From the NCBI GenBank assembly GCA_020848435.1, contig JADLAC010000016.1, forward strand, positions 62,001 to 126,000: DNA of 64,000 bases. Direction: 5' to 3'. The notes under the pieces were generated by a model. It was not told the origin of the DNA. It saw only the letters and a program-made list of their open reading frames with translations, and ran no database searches. The DNA is from Burkholderiales bacterium (GTDB lineage Bacteria > Pseudomonadota > Gammaproteobacteria > Burkholderiales > WYBJ01). A program made the translations under genes and the position numbers. Of the stretch, positions 33,969 through 42,506 are shown in pieces; position 1 is the stretch's first letter; every line of letters starts with the position of its first letter.

Positions 33969-35123
33969 CTACTTCGCCGGCAGCCGCAGCACGTCCTTGG
34001 AGACGATGTTGCGCTGGATTTCGTTCGAGCCGCCGTAGATCGTCCCCGGACGCGACATGTAGAACGGCGCCAGGACGTCGACCTCCTCGCCGTCGAAATC
34101 GAGCGCACCCTCGTACATCGACTTCTCTTCCGCGGCTTCCAGCAGTAGCTCCGACACCCGCTGGTTGAGCTCCATAGACCAGATCTTCAGGATCGACACG
34201 TCCGGGCCCAGGGTTTCGCCGCGGCGCACCTGCTCGACATAACGGCCGTAGAGCGAGGCCAGATCGGCGAGATCCAGCCGCAACTGGACGAACCTGTCAG
34301 CGAAGGCCGGATCGTCCATGAGCCCGCGACTGCGCGCCACCTTCTCCAGCCGGGTGAACGCATAGCGCGGCCGCCGCGGGCTGCCGATGCCGAGACGCTC
34401 GAAGCCGAGCAGCGCCTTGGCGATGGTCCAGCCCTTGTTCAGCTCGCCCACCAGCGCGCCGGCGGGCGTGCGCACGTTGTCGAAGAACACCTGGGAGAAT
34501 TCCTCGTGGCCGGCGATGTTACGAATCGGCCGAATGGTGATCCCCGGCGTCTTCATGTCGAGCAGCATGAAGCTGATGCCCTCCTGCTTCTTCGGCGCGT
34601 TGCGATCGGTGCGCACCAAGATGTACATGTGCGAGGCATCCATCGACATCGACGTCCAGATCTTGGAGCCGTTGATGACCCAGGAGTCGCCCTCGCGCAC
34701 CGCGGTGGTTTGCAGGCTCGCCAAATCGGAACCTGAATTGGGCTCCGAATACCCCTGGCACCAGACGTGCTCGCCGTCGATGATGGGTTGCAGGTATTTC
34801 TGTTTCTGCGCCTGCGTACCGTAGCGCATGATGGTCGGACCGACCTGGGTGATGCCCTGATCGGGCATGCGGCCGATGCCGCAGCGCTCGGTCTCTTCGA
34901 CCATGATGATCTGCTTCGCCGGCGACAGCGCCATGCCGCCGTATTCCTTCGGCCAGGCAGGCGCGATCCAGCCCTGCTTCGACAGCGTCAAATACCAGGG
35001 CTTGCACTCGCTCCAGCGCAGCCGGCGCGACAGAAAGCGCAGCTCCTGCGGGTAATTGGTCTCGAAGAAGCGCCGTACTTCCTTGCGGAAGGCCTCGTCG
35101 CTCAGCTCGTTCCAGTCGCTCAT
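33969..35123 (-). CDS. Acyl-CoA dehydrogenase family protein, catalytic Glu site altered
   Basis: 384 residues from the ATG at 35123 (AGGAG upstream). It has the three ACAD domains: N-terminal helical part with the KEYGG motif, middle beta domain with WCQGYSEPNSGSDLASLQTTA and KIWTSMSMDA (flavin contacts), and a C-terminal helical domain ending YGGSNEIQRNIVSKDVL. At the position of the MCAD-type base (the Glu in YEGT) it has Gly. It lies ten bases after a second, shorter ACAD gene on the same strand. Such pairs form alpha2beta2 dehydrogenases of steroid and cyclic-acid side-chain pathways in actinobacteria, where active sites are shared; by analogy this may be one subunit of a heteromer. Confidence 0.9.
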   Translation of the reverse strand: MSDWNELSDEAFRKEVRRFFETNYPQELRFLSRRLRWSECKPWYLTLSKQGWIAPAWPKEYGGMALSPAKQIIMVEETERCGIGRMPDQGITQVGPTIMRYGTQAQKQKYLQPIIDGEHVWCQGYSEPNSGSDLASLQTTAVREGDSWVINGSKIWTSMSMDASHMYILVRTDRNAPKKQEGISFMLLDMKTPGITIRPIRNIAGHEEFSQVFFDNVRTPAGALVGELNKGWTIAKALLGFERLGIGSPRRPRYAFTRLEKVARSRGLMDDPAFADRFVQLRLDLADLASLYGRYVEQVRRGETLGPDVSILKIWSMELNQRVSELLLEAAEEKSMYEGALDFDGEEVDVLAPFYMSRPGTIYGGSNEIQRNIVSKDVLRLPAK

Positions 35124-35133
35124 GCGCCTCTCC

Positions 35134-36282
35134 TCATTCGCTATCGTCGGGGGCCAGCCGCGCAAACCGGCGGCGGTGATATGCGCTGTTGCCGAGCCAC
35201 GCGCAGAGCGTGAGCGCGCGCTTGACATACAGCCCGACATCGCTGTCCTCGGTGAAACCGATGGCGCCGTGCATCTGGATCGCCTGGCGCGTGATCAGCG
35301 ACGCAGCATCCGAACAGCGCGCCTTCGCCCGGCTCACTTGCGCCGCAGTGGCGGGATCGTCGGGGCGCTCGTCGATCGCTGCCAGCGCATCGTCCAGGAC
35401 CGCCGACGACAATTGCTCCTGCACGAACAGATCCACCGCGCGATGCTGCAACGCCTGGAAGCTGCCGATGGTGCGTCCGAACTGCACCCGCGTACGCAGG
35501 TAATCGAGCGTCATTTCGAGCGCACGGCTCATGACCCCGAGCAGCTCCGCGCTCGCCATGACGGTCGCCTCGTCCACGGCGCGGTCGAGGGCCGCGCGCG
35601 CGACCTCGCCCGAGGCGAGCACGTGGCGCTGCGGCAGCTTCGCATCCTTGAACGCGAGCAGGCCGGAAAAGCGTCCGTCCGCAAGCGGCTGAAGATCGAG
35701 GCTCACGCCGGCGGCGTTCGCCGGCACCCATAGGAGCTGCATGCCCGAAGCGCCCTGTGCCGAGACGATGAAGCCATCGGCGCCGGCCGCCCCGGCGACA
35801 AAGCGTTTGCTCCCGTTCACAACCGCCTCGCCCGCGCTCTGCGTGCAGCGCGTCGCAAGCGCGCCGCCACCGAGGTCGCCGGCCTGCTCCTGCCACGCCA
35901 GCGCCGCGATCAATTTGCCGTCGGCGATGCGCGGCAGCAGCTCGGCCCCGAGCGCCTCGTTCTGACAATGCACCAGCGTGCGCGCGGCCAGGACGGCGCA
36001 CGCCACCAGGGGCTCCGGGGTGAGGGCACGGGCGAGCCCGCGGCTCACCACCGCCATCTCGGTCAGGCCGAGGCCGGAGCCGCCGAAGCGCTCCGGCACG
36101 AGCAACCCGGTCCAGCCCAGCGCGGCCATTTCGCGCCACAGCCCGCGGTCGAACCCCGGGCTTTGCCCGCGCCACTTGCGTACGCGCGCCATGTCGGTCG
36201 CGCGCCGCGCGAAGTCGGCCACGCTTTCGGCCAGCATGCGCCGGTCGTCCGCGCGTCCCGTCGTTGTCTCGATGCCTGGCAT
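35134..36282 (-). CDS. Acyl-CoA dehydrogenase family protein, second subunit
   Basis: 382 residues from the ATG at 36282, chosen for the G-rich site seven bases upstream; an ATG two codons earlier is too close to that site. The middle domain is degenerate: ALAWQEQAGDLGGG replaces the usual QTEP/SEPxAGSD flavin loop. The C-terminal domain is well kept (RVQFGRTIGSFQALQHRAVDLF, QMHGAIGFTEDSDVGLYVKRA) and ends without the YxGTxEIQ segment. It is the first gene of the pair and probably forms a heteromer with the 33969-35123 product. Reaction expected: FAD-linked alpha,beta-desaturation of an acyl-CoA in the cytoplasm. Confidence 0.9.
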   Translation of the reverse strand: MPGIETTTGRADDRRMLAESVADFARRATDMARVRKWRGQSPGFDRGLWREMAALGWTGLLVPERFGGSGLGLTEMAVVSRGLARALTPEPLVACAVLAARTLVHCQNEALGAELLPRIADGKLIAALAWQEQAGDLGGGALATRCTQSAGEAVVNGSKRFVAGAAGADGFIVSAQGASGMQLLWVPANAAGVSLDLQPLADGRFSGLLAFKDAKLPQRHVLASGEVARAALDRAVDEATVMASAELLGVMSRALEMTLDYLRTRVQFGRTIGSFQALQHRAVDLFVQEQLSSAVLDDALAAIDERPDDPATAAQVSRAKARCSDAASLITRQAIQMHGAIGFTEDSDVGLYVKRALTLCAWLGNSAYHRRRFARLAPDDSE

Positions 36283-36706
36283 GACCATTCCCCCCTCGCA
36301 CCGGCAAGCGCCGGCACAGCTTCCGCCCAATGGCCGCATGATAGCAAGGCGGGCGCTTCGGCGGCACCCATGCGCGCACCGGTTCCGATGGCCGGAAAGC
36401 GTCGATTGCGCGAATGAAGGGGAACAAGAAAGGCGGGGCAGACCCTGGGGCAGACCCGTTCTGCCCCCTTTTCGCGCAAGGCGCGCTGCCATCCGATGCC
36501 GCCGGGCGAGCGCTCGGCCTCAGCCGGCGTCTGCCGCCCGCCGTCTTGGTCAAGCCCGGCGCAAGCGGTTACACTGCGCCTGCACCATTCTTCCCACCCG
36601 AGAGACCGAATTGCCAGGGCATCGAGGACTTCAAGCCGCGCGCGCCGGCGCGCGCGCACGCCGCCGGCGCCCGCCCCCGTTCGGTCGCTGACCCGCCCCT
36701 TCGATC
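36283..36706. other. Divergent intergenic region with a hairpin repeat
   Basis: 424 bases between the divergent ACAD pair and the acyl-CoA synthetase gene. It contains the GGGGCAGACCC repeat hairpin and otherwise no gene I can support. Promoters for both directions should lie here; none is clear, and no regulator gene is encoded. Confidence 0.5.
36435..36468. repeat. GGGGCAGACCC doublet with terminator-like hairpin
   Basis: GGGGCAGACCC occurs at 36435-36445 and 36447-36457. The second copy's GGGGCAGA pairs with TCTGCCCC (36460-36467) over a five-base loop, and CTTTT follows. This looks like an intrinsic terminator, but no gene ends here: it lies between divergent genes. It is more likely a variant of the GGGTCSGACCC family of mobile palindromes. 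Confidence 0.7.
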
Positions 36707-38209
36707 ATGCTGTTCAACCTCGGCGATCTGGTCGATCGCGCGCAAGACCCGAACGCCCCCGCCCTCATCGATTGCCTCGACTGGGCGCGACCCGCGCATT
36801 ACAGCCATCGCGACATGGATCGGCTGGCGTGCGCCGTCGCGAGCGGACTGAAACGCGAGGGCTTCGCGGCCGGGGCGCGCATCGGCATCCTTTCCGCCAA
36901 CCGCGCCGAGTTTCTGGCGGCATATTTCGGCATCATGCGCGCCGGCCTGGTCGCGGTGCCGATCAATCACAAGTTCCCGCCCGCGACCATCGAATTCGTG
37001 CTGCGCGACGCGGACATCCGGCTGGTGTTTTGCGACTCGGCCCGGCGCGTGTTGTTGCCGCCGGGCGTGCGCGCCGTCGACTTCGACGCGCAGTGGCCGA
37101 GCATGCTCGGCGCGCCCGAATTCGATACCGTGCGCCCGGGCCCGCACGCCATCGCCATGATCCTGTACACCTCGGGCTCGACCGGCCGGCCGAAAGGCGT
37201 GCCGCTCGACCATGCGGGGCACTTGTGGACCGTGCGCTCGCGCCTTGCCGCTGGTTCGTTTCGGGATCATCGCCTGCTGGTGGCCGCGCCGCTCTTTCAC
37301 ATGAACGCGCTTGGCACCTCGAAGTTCGTGTTCGCGGCCCATGCGAGCATGGTGTTGCTGCCGCAGTTCGATGCGCGCCGTTACCTCGAGGCGATCGAGC
37401 GCTTCCGGGTGACCTGGGCCACGTCGGTGCCGACCATGCTGGCGATGGTGGTGCGCGAGACGGCGACGCTCGCGCGCACCGATGTGAGCAGTGTGCGCAC
37501 CGTGCGCATGGGCTCCGCGCCGATCACGCAAAAGCTCATCGACGACGTCCGCCGTGCCTTTCCGGGCGCGACCGTGCTCAATGCCTACGGCACCACGGAA
37601 GCCGGACCGGTCATGTTCGGTCCCGCGCCGGACGGTCGCGAAAAGCCCGACCTCGCGCTCGGCTGGCCGCTTCCCGGCGTGGAAGTACGCCTGGTCGATG
37701 CGCAGGGACGCGACGCGGACGAAGGCGTGCTGTGGATCCGCACGCCCGCCAACATGACGGGCTATCTCAACCTGCCCGACAAGACGCGCGAAGTGTTGAC
37801 GCCCGAGGGATGGTATATCTCCGGCGATGTGTTCCGGCGCGACGCCGAGGGCGCCTATTATTTCGTCGGCCGCAGCGACGACATGTTCGTGTGCGGGGGC
37901 GAGAACATCTATCCGGGCGAAGTCGAGCACTTGCTCGAAGCCCACCCCGATATCGTCCAGGCATGCGTGGTCGCGGTGCCCGACGAGATCAAGGGCGCCA
38001 AGCCGTTCGCCTTCGTCGTGCCCCGCCCCGGAGCGCAGCTCGGAGAAGACGATGTGAAGCGCTACGCGCTTGCCAACGCGCCGGCCTATCAGCATCCGCG
38101 CCAAGTGGTATTCATGCCTGAGCTGCCGCTCGCCGGCACCAACAAGGTCGATCGCAAGGCGCTCGGCGAGCTCGCCCTGACGCACTGGCGAGGCGGCGAT
38201 AGCGATTGA
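36707..38209 (+). CDS. AMP-dependent acyl-CoA synthetase/ligase
   Basis: 500 residues. The ATP-phosphate loop YTSGSTGRPKG is at 154-164; NAYGTTEAG, the WYISGDVFRRD Asp motif and the hinge GRSDDMFVCGGENIYPGEVE follow; the catalytic Lys is K480 in AGTNKVDRKAL. It activates a carboxylic acid to its CoA thioester via an acyl-adenylate in the cytoplasm. It overlaps the next gene by four bases (ATGA type), forming a unit with two VOC proteins, and is divergent from the ACAD pair. Substrate class (aromatic, cyclic or branched acid) cannot be read directly. Confidence 0.93.
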   Translation: MLFNLGDLVDRAQDPNAPALIDCLDWARPAHYSHRDMDRLACAVASGLKREGFAAGARIGILSANRAEFLAAYFGIMRAGLVAVPINHKFPPATIEFVLRDADIRLVFCDSARRVLLPPGVRAVDFDAQWPSMLGAPEFDTVRPGPHAIAMILYTSGSTGRPKGVPLDHAGHLWTVRSRLAAGSFRDHRLLVAAPLFHMNALGTSKFVFAAHASMVLLPQFDARRYLEAIERFRVTWATSVPTMLAMVVRETATLARTDVSSVRTVRMGSAPITQKLIDDVRRAFPGATVLNAYGTTEAGPVMFGPAPDGREKPDLALGWPLPGVEVRLVDAQGRDADEGVLWIRTPANMTGYLNLPDKTREVLTPEGWYISGDVFRRDAEGAYYFVGRSDDMFVCGGENIYPGEVEHLLEAHPDIVQACVVAVPDEIKGAKPFAFVVPRPGAQLGEDDVKRYALANAPAYQHPRQVVFMPELPLAGTNKVDRKALGELALTHWRGGDSD

Positions 38210-39039
38210 TGGCGATGAGCGCGCACGCGATCACGACCGATGCGCCGTTGCGCCTCGATCACGTGGGGGCGATCGTAGGCGATCTGGCCGCCGCGGCGCT
38301 GCGCTGGGAGCGACTGGGGTTCACGCTCTCACCGCTGAGCCGCCAGCGCGGTGCGGTCCCCGGTCAAAGCGGCATGCAGCCGTGGGCGACGGCGAACCGC
38401 TGCGCGATCTTCGGGCGCGGCTACCTCGAGCTGATCGGCACGGTCGACGCGAACGCGTATCAGCCCTGGACGCGATTCCTGGCGCGCTTCCAAGGTCTGC
38501 ATCTGCTCGCCCTGCGCTGCCACGATGCCGCCGCGGCCTACGCGCGGCTCGCGCCGAAGGCAGCGTTCCTCGATCCCCCGGTCGAGCGCGAGCGCAATCT
38601 CGTCTATCGCGGCGAAGCGCGCACGATGCGCTTCCGCAATATCTTCTCCCGCGACGCGCTGTGCCCCGAAGGGCGCTACATCGTGATCGAGCACCAGACC
38701 CCGGAGCTGTTGTGGCAGCCGGAGCTGATGCGCCATGACAACGGCGCCGTCGCGCTCGACCAGGTCATCCTGGTCAGCGACGATCCGAAAGTCGCCGCGC
38801 GCGCTCAGGCATTGGATGGCGTCGCGCAGGTGCTGGCAACGCGCGCCTTCGCCGAGCGCTTCGACTGGAGCGCGCCGGCGCCGTGCATAGGCGCCATTAC
38901 GGTCGCATTCGCCGATCTGGATTATGCTGTTGGGCTGCTGGGCGGGCGCGGCATCGCGCCGCGGCGCCGGGGCGAGGAGCTATGGCTCGATCCCGCCGAC
39001 ACCAATGGATTCGTCATGAGGCTTACGCAACATGCTTGA
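38206..39039 (+). CDS. VOC-superfamily (glyoxalase-like) protein, copy 1
   Basis: 277 residues. LRLDHVGAIVGDLAAAALRWERLGF is a vicinal-oxygen-chelate module start (His as first metal ligand). It is followed by ATANRCAIFGRGYLELIG, and a second module appears near the C-terminus (ITVAFADLDYAVGLLGGRGI). The MRFRNIFSRD...YIVIEHQTPELLWQPELMRH segment is shared nearly position by position with the next gene. Members of this glyoxalase-like branch include dioxygenases, isomerases and epimerases; the reaction is not predictable. It starts in the synthetase stop codon and overlaps the next gene by eight bases. Confidence 0.85.
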   Translation: MMAMSAHAITTDAPLRLDHVGAIVGDLAAAALRWERLGFTLSPLSRQRGAVPGQSGMQPWATANRCAIFGRGYLELIGTVDANAYQPWTRFLARFQGLHLLALRCHDAAAAYARLAPKAAFLDPPVERERNLVYRGEARTMRFRNIFSRDALCPEGRYIVIEHQTPELLWQPELMRHDNGAVALDQVILVSDDPKVAARAQALDGVAQVLATRAFAERFDWSAPAPCIGAITVAFADLDYAVGLLGGRGIAPRRRGEELWLDPADTNGFVMRLTQHA

Positions 39040-39895
39040 GCTGGAGCTGGACCACGTCGGGATCGCGGTCGAGGACCTGGAACGCGGCCGCGCCGCCTTC
39101 GCCCGCCTCGGCTTTCGACTGACTGCGCGCAGCCTGCACGCAGGCTCGCCAGCACCCGCGGCGCCGGTGATCCCATGGGGGTCGGGCAACCATTGCGCCA
39201 TGCTGGAGTCGGGCTACCTGGAAGTGATCGGCCTCACCGATCGCTCGCTCTACAGCTCGGTCAAGGACATGGTGGCGCGCTACCAGGGGCTGCACATCGT
39301 CGCCTTGGGCTGCGGCGATGCCGATGCGGCCTACCAGGCGCTCGCCGGCGCGGGCCTCCCGGTCGATGCGCCGCGCGCCCTGGAACGCGACGCCGCGTTC
39401 GGTCCGAGCGAAGACGGCCTGCGCCGTGCCCGCTTTCGCAACATCTATCTCGACCGGGAGCGCTATCCCGAAGCGCGCTTCCTGTACATCGAGCACCTCA
39501 CGCGCGAGGTGCTGTGGCAGCCGCACCTGCTGCGCCATCCCAACGGCGCCATCGGCCTCGAAGCGACGTATTTCTGCGCCGCGCAGGCGCAGGCCGCCGG
39601 CGACAAGATCGCCCAGGCGATGAGGGTGCGCCCTGAGGCTGCCGGCGCGGGACACGTCCGGATGCAATTGGCGCGTGGTAGCCTGCACGTTTTCGAGCCT
39701 TCGGTCTGGACGGCGCTATCCGGCCAAGGGCCGCTGCCGCCCCTGCCGGCGCCGGTCGGCGTTTGCGTGCGCGTGGCATCGCTGCAAGCCGTGCGCACGC
39801 TGCTCGCCCAGGGGGGCGTGCAAACGGTCGAACGCGACGGTATCTGGGTCGGACCGGCGGAGGCTTGCGGCGCCAGCGTAAGATTCATCGAGTAG
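39032..39895 (+). CDS. VOC-superfamily (glyoxalase-like) protein, copy 2
   Basis: 287 residues, a tandem paralog of the preceding product: ELDHVGIAVEDLERGRAAFARLGF, GNHCAMLESGYLEVIGLTD, RARFRNIYLDRERYPEARFLYIEHLTREVLWQPHLLRH. The shared FRNI, YIEH/VIEH and LLWQP/VLWQP segments show duplication followed by strong divergence. VOC enzymes bind a divalent metal through a His/Glu facial set. The overlap with the upstream gene implies equal, coupled production, consistent with a heterodimer. The substrate is presumably an intermediate of the acid activated by the upstream synthetase. Confidence 0.85.
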   Translation: MLELELDHVGIAVEDLERGRAAFARLGFRLTARSLHAGSPAPAAPVIPWGSGNHCAMLESGYLEVIGLTDRSLYSSVKDMVARYQGLHIVALGCGDADAAYQALAGAGLPVDAPRALERDAAFGPSEDGLRRARFRNIYLDRERYPEARFLYIEHLTREVLWQPHLLRHPNGAIGLEATYFCAAQAQAAGDKIAQAMRVRPEAAGAGHVRMQLARGSLHVFEPSVWTALSGQGPLPPLPAPVGVCVRVASLQAVRTLLAQGGVQTVERDGIWVGPAEACGASVRFIE

Positions 39896-39999
39896 CGAGC
39901 CGCGGCGCGTATGGCCCCGGTGGCTAAGCTGGGCGCCAGCGCGTCAGGCAGGCCGGCCGGCGCGCCGGACACGATCGCAGCAACGAGGAGAAGGCAGCA

Positions 40000-41013
40000 A
40001 TGAAAGCGGCGGTGATACGCCAGCATGGCGGACCCGGCTCGATCCAGATCGAAGCCGATTATCCCGACCCCAAGCCCGCGGCCGGTGAAGTACTGCTCGC
40101 GGTCAAGGCCGCGACGCTCAATTACCACGACATTTTCACCCGCCGCGGCATGCCGGGCATCAAGGTGCCCCTGCCCTGCATCATGGGCCTCGACTTCGCC
40201 GGCGACATCGTGGCGCTGGGCGCCGGGGTCGAGGGCTGGCGGCCGGGGCAGCGCGTGATGGTCGACCCGGTCGATCGCGTGAGCTTCGGCGGACTGCTGG
40301 GCGAGATGCGTCCCGGCGGCTTGGCCGAATTGTGCGCGGTCCCGGCGCATCACCTGGTCGAGCTGCCGGCGGAAGTTTCGTACCAAGCGGCGGCCTGCCT
40401 GCCGGTGGCGTACGGCACGGCGGTGCGCATGATGCACACCATCGGCAAGATCAAGCAGGGCGAGCGGGTGCTGATCCTGGGCGCCTCGGGCGGCGTGGGC
40501 ACTTGCTGCGTGCAGCTCGCCAAGCTCGCCGGGTGCGAAGTCATCGCGTGCGCGTCGAGCGAATCGAAGCTGAAGCGCCTGGGCGAGCTTGGCGCGGATC
40601 ACCTGATCGACTATAGCCGTCAGGACTTCGTGAAATGGGTGTACGAGCGATGGGGCAAGCCGCACCGGCGCAAGTTCGACGGCGGCGTGGACGTGGTGAT
40701 CAATTTCACCGGCGGCGACACGTGGGTCAAATCGCTGCGCGCCCTACACCGCCAGGGGCGGCTACTCACCTGCGGGGCAACCGCCGGCTACGATCCCCAG
40801 GAGGACTTGCGCTTCATCTGGACCTTCGAGCTGCAGATCCTGGGGTCCAACGGCTGGATGCGCGAGGACCTGCACGTGCTGCTCGACATGATCCGCGGCG
40901 GGCGTTTGAAGCCCGTGGTCGATCGGGAACTGCCGCTGGAGCAAGTGAACGAAGCCTTCCGCCTGCTGGAAGAGCGCGAGGTATTCGGCAAGGTCGTGGT
41001 GAAAGCGAGCTAG
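40000..41013 (+). CDS. Medium-chain dehydrogenase/reductase (quinone-reductase or Zn-alcohol-dehydrogenase-like)
   Basis: 337 residues. GroES-like N-domain (MKAAVIRQHGGPGS, IMGLDFAGDIVALG) and a Rossmann domain with GASGGVGTCCVQLAKLAG near residue 164. The structural zinc Cys cluster is absent, and the ADH catalytic Cys is not in place (LNYHDIFTRRG), so it belongs to the zinc-free NADPH quinone/enoyl reductase group. It likely reduces a C=C bond, possibly of an enoyl-CoA or enone, with NADPH. It starts a new tight unit: the thioesterase follows at four bases, then the transporter genes. Confidence 0.9.
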   Translation: MKAAVIRQHGGPGSIQIEADYPDPKPAAGEVLLAVKAATLNYHDIFTRRGMPGIKVPLPCIMGLDFAGDIVALGAGVEGWRPGQRVMVDPVDRVSFGGLLGEMRPGGLAELCAVPAHHLVELPAEVSYQAAACLPVAYGTAVRMMHTIGKIKQGERVLILGASGGVGTCCVQLAKLAGCEVIACASSESKLKRLGELGADHLIDYSRQDFVKWVYERWGKPHRRKFDGGVDVVINFTGGDTWVKSLRALHRQGRLLTCGATAGYDPQEDLRFIWTFELQILGSNGWMREDLHVLLDMIRGGRLKPVVDRELPLEQVNEAFRLLEEREVFGKVVVKAS

Positions 41014-41017
41014 GACG

Positions 41018-41449
41018 ATGAGCGAATCGACTCCGGAGCGCCTGAGCGCGCAACAGATCCAGGCGCTGTTCGACGCCTCCCCCTTCATATCGAGCTTGGG
41101 ATTACAGGTGCTCTCGCTCGACCACGAGAAGAGCGAGATCCGGGTGCGCATGGCGCTCAAGCCCGAGCTCGAGCGCCGCCGCGGAACGAAACAATTCCAC
41201 GGCGGGCCGATCGCCGCCTTCATCGATGTGGTCGGCGATTTCGCCATCGGCATGCTGGTGGGCGGCGGGGTGCCGACGATGAACCTGCGCATCGACTACG
41301 TGCGCCCGGCCGTGGGCGAGCACTTGCTCGGCGTGGCGCGCGTGCGCCGCGCGGGCAGGACTGCGGCGGTGATCGATATCGACGTGAGCGACGACCAGGA
41401 CCGCCTGGTCGCGTTGGGACGCGGCACCTATTCCAGCCAGAAAGGATGA
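41018..41449 (+). CDS. PaaI-type hotdog thioesterase
   Basis: 143 residues, a single hotdog domain. KQFHGGPIAAFIDVVGDFAIGMLVGGGVPTMNLRIDYVRP is the PaaI/4HBT motif, with the HGG turn and an Asp (FIDVVGD) in the helix as the usual general base. It hydrolyses an acyl- or aroyl-CoA in the cytoplasm, often as a rescue step that frees CoA from dead-end intermediates. It is separated by only four bases on both sides from the reductase and the first binding-protein gene, so it is part of the import/catabolism operon. Confidence 0.9.
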   Translation: MSESTPERLSAQQIQALFDASPFISSLGLQVLSLDHEKSEIRVRMALKPELERRRGTKQFHGGPIAAFIDVVGDFAIGMLVGGGVPTMNLRIDYVRPAVGEHLLGVARVRRAGRTAAVIDIDVSDDQDRLVALGRGTYSSQKG

Positions 41450-41453
41450 TCGA

Positions 41454-42506
41454 ATGAAGCTTACGCTACTGATCGGCGCCCTGCTTGCCGCGGTTGCGCT
41501 GCCGCCGGCGCAGGCGCAACAGAAGGTCGTGTTCGGCACGGTGACGACGGTGACTCTGTCGATCGGTCCCATCGTCGCCGCCCAGGCGCTGGGCTTCTTC
41601 AAGGAGGAAGGTCTCGACGTCGAGGTCGTCTCCTTCACAGGCACCGGCACGCTGCTGCCGCAGATGAGCGCCAAGCGGGTGCACGTCGGCTATCCCAATC
41701 CAGACGTATTGATCCTCTCGCGCCAGGCCGGGCGCGATCCGCTGCCGCTGAAGTTCTTCTACAACGCCACCCGCGAGTCGGCGTGGGAATTCGTGGTGCT
41801 GGACGATTCGCCCGTCAAGACGCTGAAGGACCTCGACGGCAAGAAGATCGGCGTGGGCGCGCTCACGTTCGGCAACATTCCGATCACCCGCGCCATGTTC
41901 AAGGAGCTCGGTGCGAGCGCCGAGCTCGTTCCCGTCGGGGTCGGCGCGCCGGCCTTTCTCGCCGTGCGCGACAAGAAGATCGATGCCTTGAACCTGTTCG
42001 ACTCGCAACACGCGACGCTCGAGCTGCAGGGCACGCGCATCCGGCGCCTGCAAATGCCGCAGAAATACCTCGACCTCTTTTCCAACGGCTTCATCGCCCA
42101 CGAGGACACGCTCAAGGACAACCCGAAGCTTGCGATCGGCTTCGGCCGCGCCGTCGCCAAGGCGAGCGTGTTTTGCGAAGCCAATCGGGCCGCGTGCGTG
42201 CGCGCGTACTGGACGCTGTACCCGGCGCAGAAGCCCGCTGGCGACGAAGCCAAGGCGATCGCCGACGGCATCAAGATCATGAACGCGCGTTTCGACAAGT
42301 ACCTCAAGTTCGCCGATCCGAACACGCGCCGCTGGGGCGAGTTTCCGGCCCAGGGCTGGCGCGACTTCGCCATCGCACTCTACGAAGGCGGCCAGCTCAC
42401 CAGCAAGGACGTGCCCGTGGACACCTGCTACACGAACCAGTTCGTGCCCGAATTCGCGAAGTTCGATGCCGCGGCGATCATCGCCCGCGCGAAGGCGGCA
42501 AAATGA
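41454..42506 (+). CDS. ABC-transporter substrate-binding protein (NMT1/SsuA-like), copy 1
   Basis: 350 residues. Signal peptide 1-20 (LTLLIGALLAAVALPPAQA, cleavage before QQKVVFG). The NMT1/THI5-like fold shows GPIVAAQALGFFKEEGLDVEVV, MSAKRVHVGYPNPD and TFGNIPITRAMFKELG. Relatives bind sulfonates, nitrate, pyrimidines or aromatic acids in the periplasm. It is a tandem paralog of the next gene; both share RDPLPLKFF, GNIP-TRAMF and MPQKYLDLFSNG blocks. Its stop overlaps the next start. It serves the ATPase and permease downstream. Confidence 0.92.
   Translation: MKLTLLIGALLAAVALPPAQAQQKVVFGTVTTVTLSIGPIVAAQALGFFKEEGLDVEVVSFTGTGTLLPQMSAKRVHVGYPNPDVLILSRQAGRDPLPLKFFYNATRESAWEFVVLDDSPVKTLKDLDGKKIGVGALTFGNIPITRAMFKELGASAELVPVGVGAPAFLAVRDKKIDALNLFDSQHATLELQGTRIRRLQMPQKYLDLFSNGFIAHEDTLKDNPKLAIGFGRAVAKASVFCEANRAACVRAYWTLYPAQKPAGDEAKAIADGIKIMNARFDKYLKFADPNTRRWGEFPAQGWRDFAIALYEGGQLTSKDVPVDTCYTNQFVPEFAKFDAAAIIARAKAAK

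Noticed and set aside
36447-36471. Hairpin plus CTTTT as an intrinsic terminator
   Set aside because: It has the right shape, but both neighbouring genes start away from it, so nothing ends there; treated as a repeat element.
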